From Candidatus Hydrogenedens terephthalaticus JGI OTU-1 (GTDB lineage: Bacteria; Hydrogenedentota; Hydrogenedentia; Hydrogenedentales; Hydrogenedentaceae), in assembly GCA_000493945.1 (NCBI GenBank), contig AWNW01000053.1:1-16738 (forward strand): a stretch of DNA of 16,738 nt, in the 5' to 3' direction. The notes under the pieces are model-generated. The model had not been told where the DNA came from. It did not search any database and saw only the letters and a list, made by a program, of their open reading frames with translations. The first letter of the stretch is position 1. Each line of letters begins with the position of its first letter. The position numbers and the translations under genes were made by a program. Below, in pieces: positions 16,199 through 16,738 of this stretch.

Positions 16199-16738
16199 TT
16201 AACCCGTTTTCTCTACTTTCTGAACCAATTCCGTTCTAACCGGATATGTTCGATTTCCATAACTTATATAATAATACGGTGCCTGTTCAACAACATCATC
16301 GGCAGGCTGACGCAATCCGCTTTTAAAATACACCATATATTTCTTACCTGAATTTACCCCACTCGTTGAGATGCTTCGCTTTGTTGGAGCAATTTTTCCA
16401 CTCATCCGACTTGCATAGTAATTAGCATCCAATTTAAGTCCTAATTTCGACTTAACTAATTTTACATAGTTTACTGTCTCATTAAAAGGAGGAACTCCTT
16501 TGTATTTTTTTACATTTTCAGGTCCCGCATTATAACCTGCCAGAGCGAAGTCAATATTGCCATTAAACAGGTCTAACATCCTACTTAAATACTGCACACC
16601 ACCGGCTATATTTTGGGCAGGGTCAAATATATCGGTAACGCCCATTTCCACAGCAGTTGCAGGCATTAATTGCATCAAACCACAAGCACCTGCAGTAGAA
16701 ACGGCATTCGGATTAAAAGCACTTTCTGCTTCCATCAC
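16199..16738 (-). CDS. lytic transglycosylase (SLT domain), N-terminus outside window
   Basis: This is the last 179 or so codons of a gene that runs off the right edge, so a start at the edge is not real. The SLT (Slt70-like) fold is clear. EAESAFNPNAVS carries the catalytic Glu of the E-S motif, followed by AGACGLMQLMPATA, the NIAGGVQYLSRML helix and ALAGYNAGPENVKKY. These enzymes cleave peptidoglycan between MurNAc and GlcNAc, forming 1,6-anhydroMurNAc, in the periplasm. A tail of about 70 residues after the domain (KYMVYFKSG...YPVRTELVQ) is not recognised. The missing upstream part probably holds the signal peptide. The aminotransferase gene follows closely. Confidence 0.9.
   Translation of the reverse strand: MMEAESAFNPNAVSTAGACGLMQLMPATAVEMGVTDIFDPAQNIAGGVQYLSRMLDLFNGNIDFALAGYNAGPENVKKYKGVPPFNETVNYVKLVKSKLGLKLDANYYASRMSGKIAPTKRSISTSGVNSGKKYMVYFKSGLRQPADDVVEQAPYYYISYGNRTYPVRTELVQKVEKTG

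Overview
The window is AT-rich bacterial DNA. It encodes large exported surface proteins, a type IV prepilin-like protein, Tat-exported putative carbohydrate-active proteins, and some unrelated housekeeping-type genes. The prepilin with an H-x10-DG tail beside a sulfatase, the Glu/Gly/Thr/Pro linkers, the LRR and beta-helix proteins, and the repeated SELLR-x-IQFFN C-terminal module recall uncultured groups such as Candidatus Hydrogenedentota or PVC-like bacteria. This placement is inference from protein style; there is no rRNA or other marker gene here.

Layout. Positions 1-31 are the 3' end of a tRNA, probably tRNA-Ser. On the minus strand (127-1191) follows a lone ACR3 arsenite efflux permease. 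Divergent from it, on the plus strand, are a Tat-exported uncharacterised protein (1330-2907), then a prepilin-like protein (3246-4172) and a Tat-exported sulfatase (4239-5648), which probably form one operon. A near-consensus promoter and a palindrome at the predicted transcription start lie before the prepilin. A perfect long hairpin (5701-5734) separates these plus-strand genes from convergent minus-strand genes.

The centre holds two very large minus-strand genes, each with its own signal peptide, promoter and downstream hairpin. The first (5754-10496) is a secreted beta-helix, two-PKD, nine-Ig-like protein ending in a membrane-sorting-like tail. The second (10703-14680) is a secreted leucine-rich-repeat protein with nine InlB-B-like repeats, a low-complexity linker and a dockerin-like tail. 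They probably act at or outside the cell surface in adhesion, polysaccharide contact or matrix building.

The right end has a PLP aminotransferase (14820-16169) and, 29 bases upstream of it, the C-terminal part of a lytic transglycosylase that runs off the window. No CRISPR array, transposase, integrase, toxin-antitoxin pair or phage gene was seen. The material most worth a second look is the two modular surface proteins with different C-terminal tails, the dockerin-like module, and the regulated-looking prepilin-sulfatase pair.
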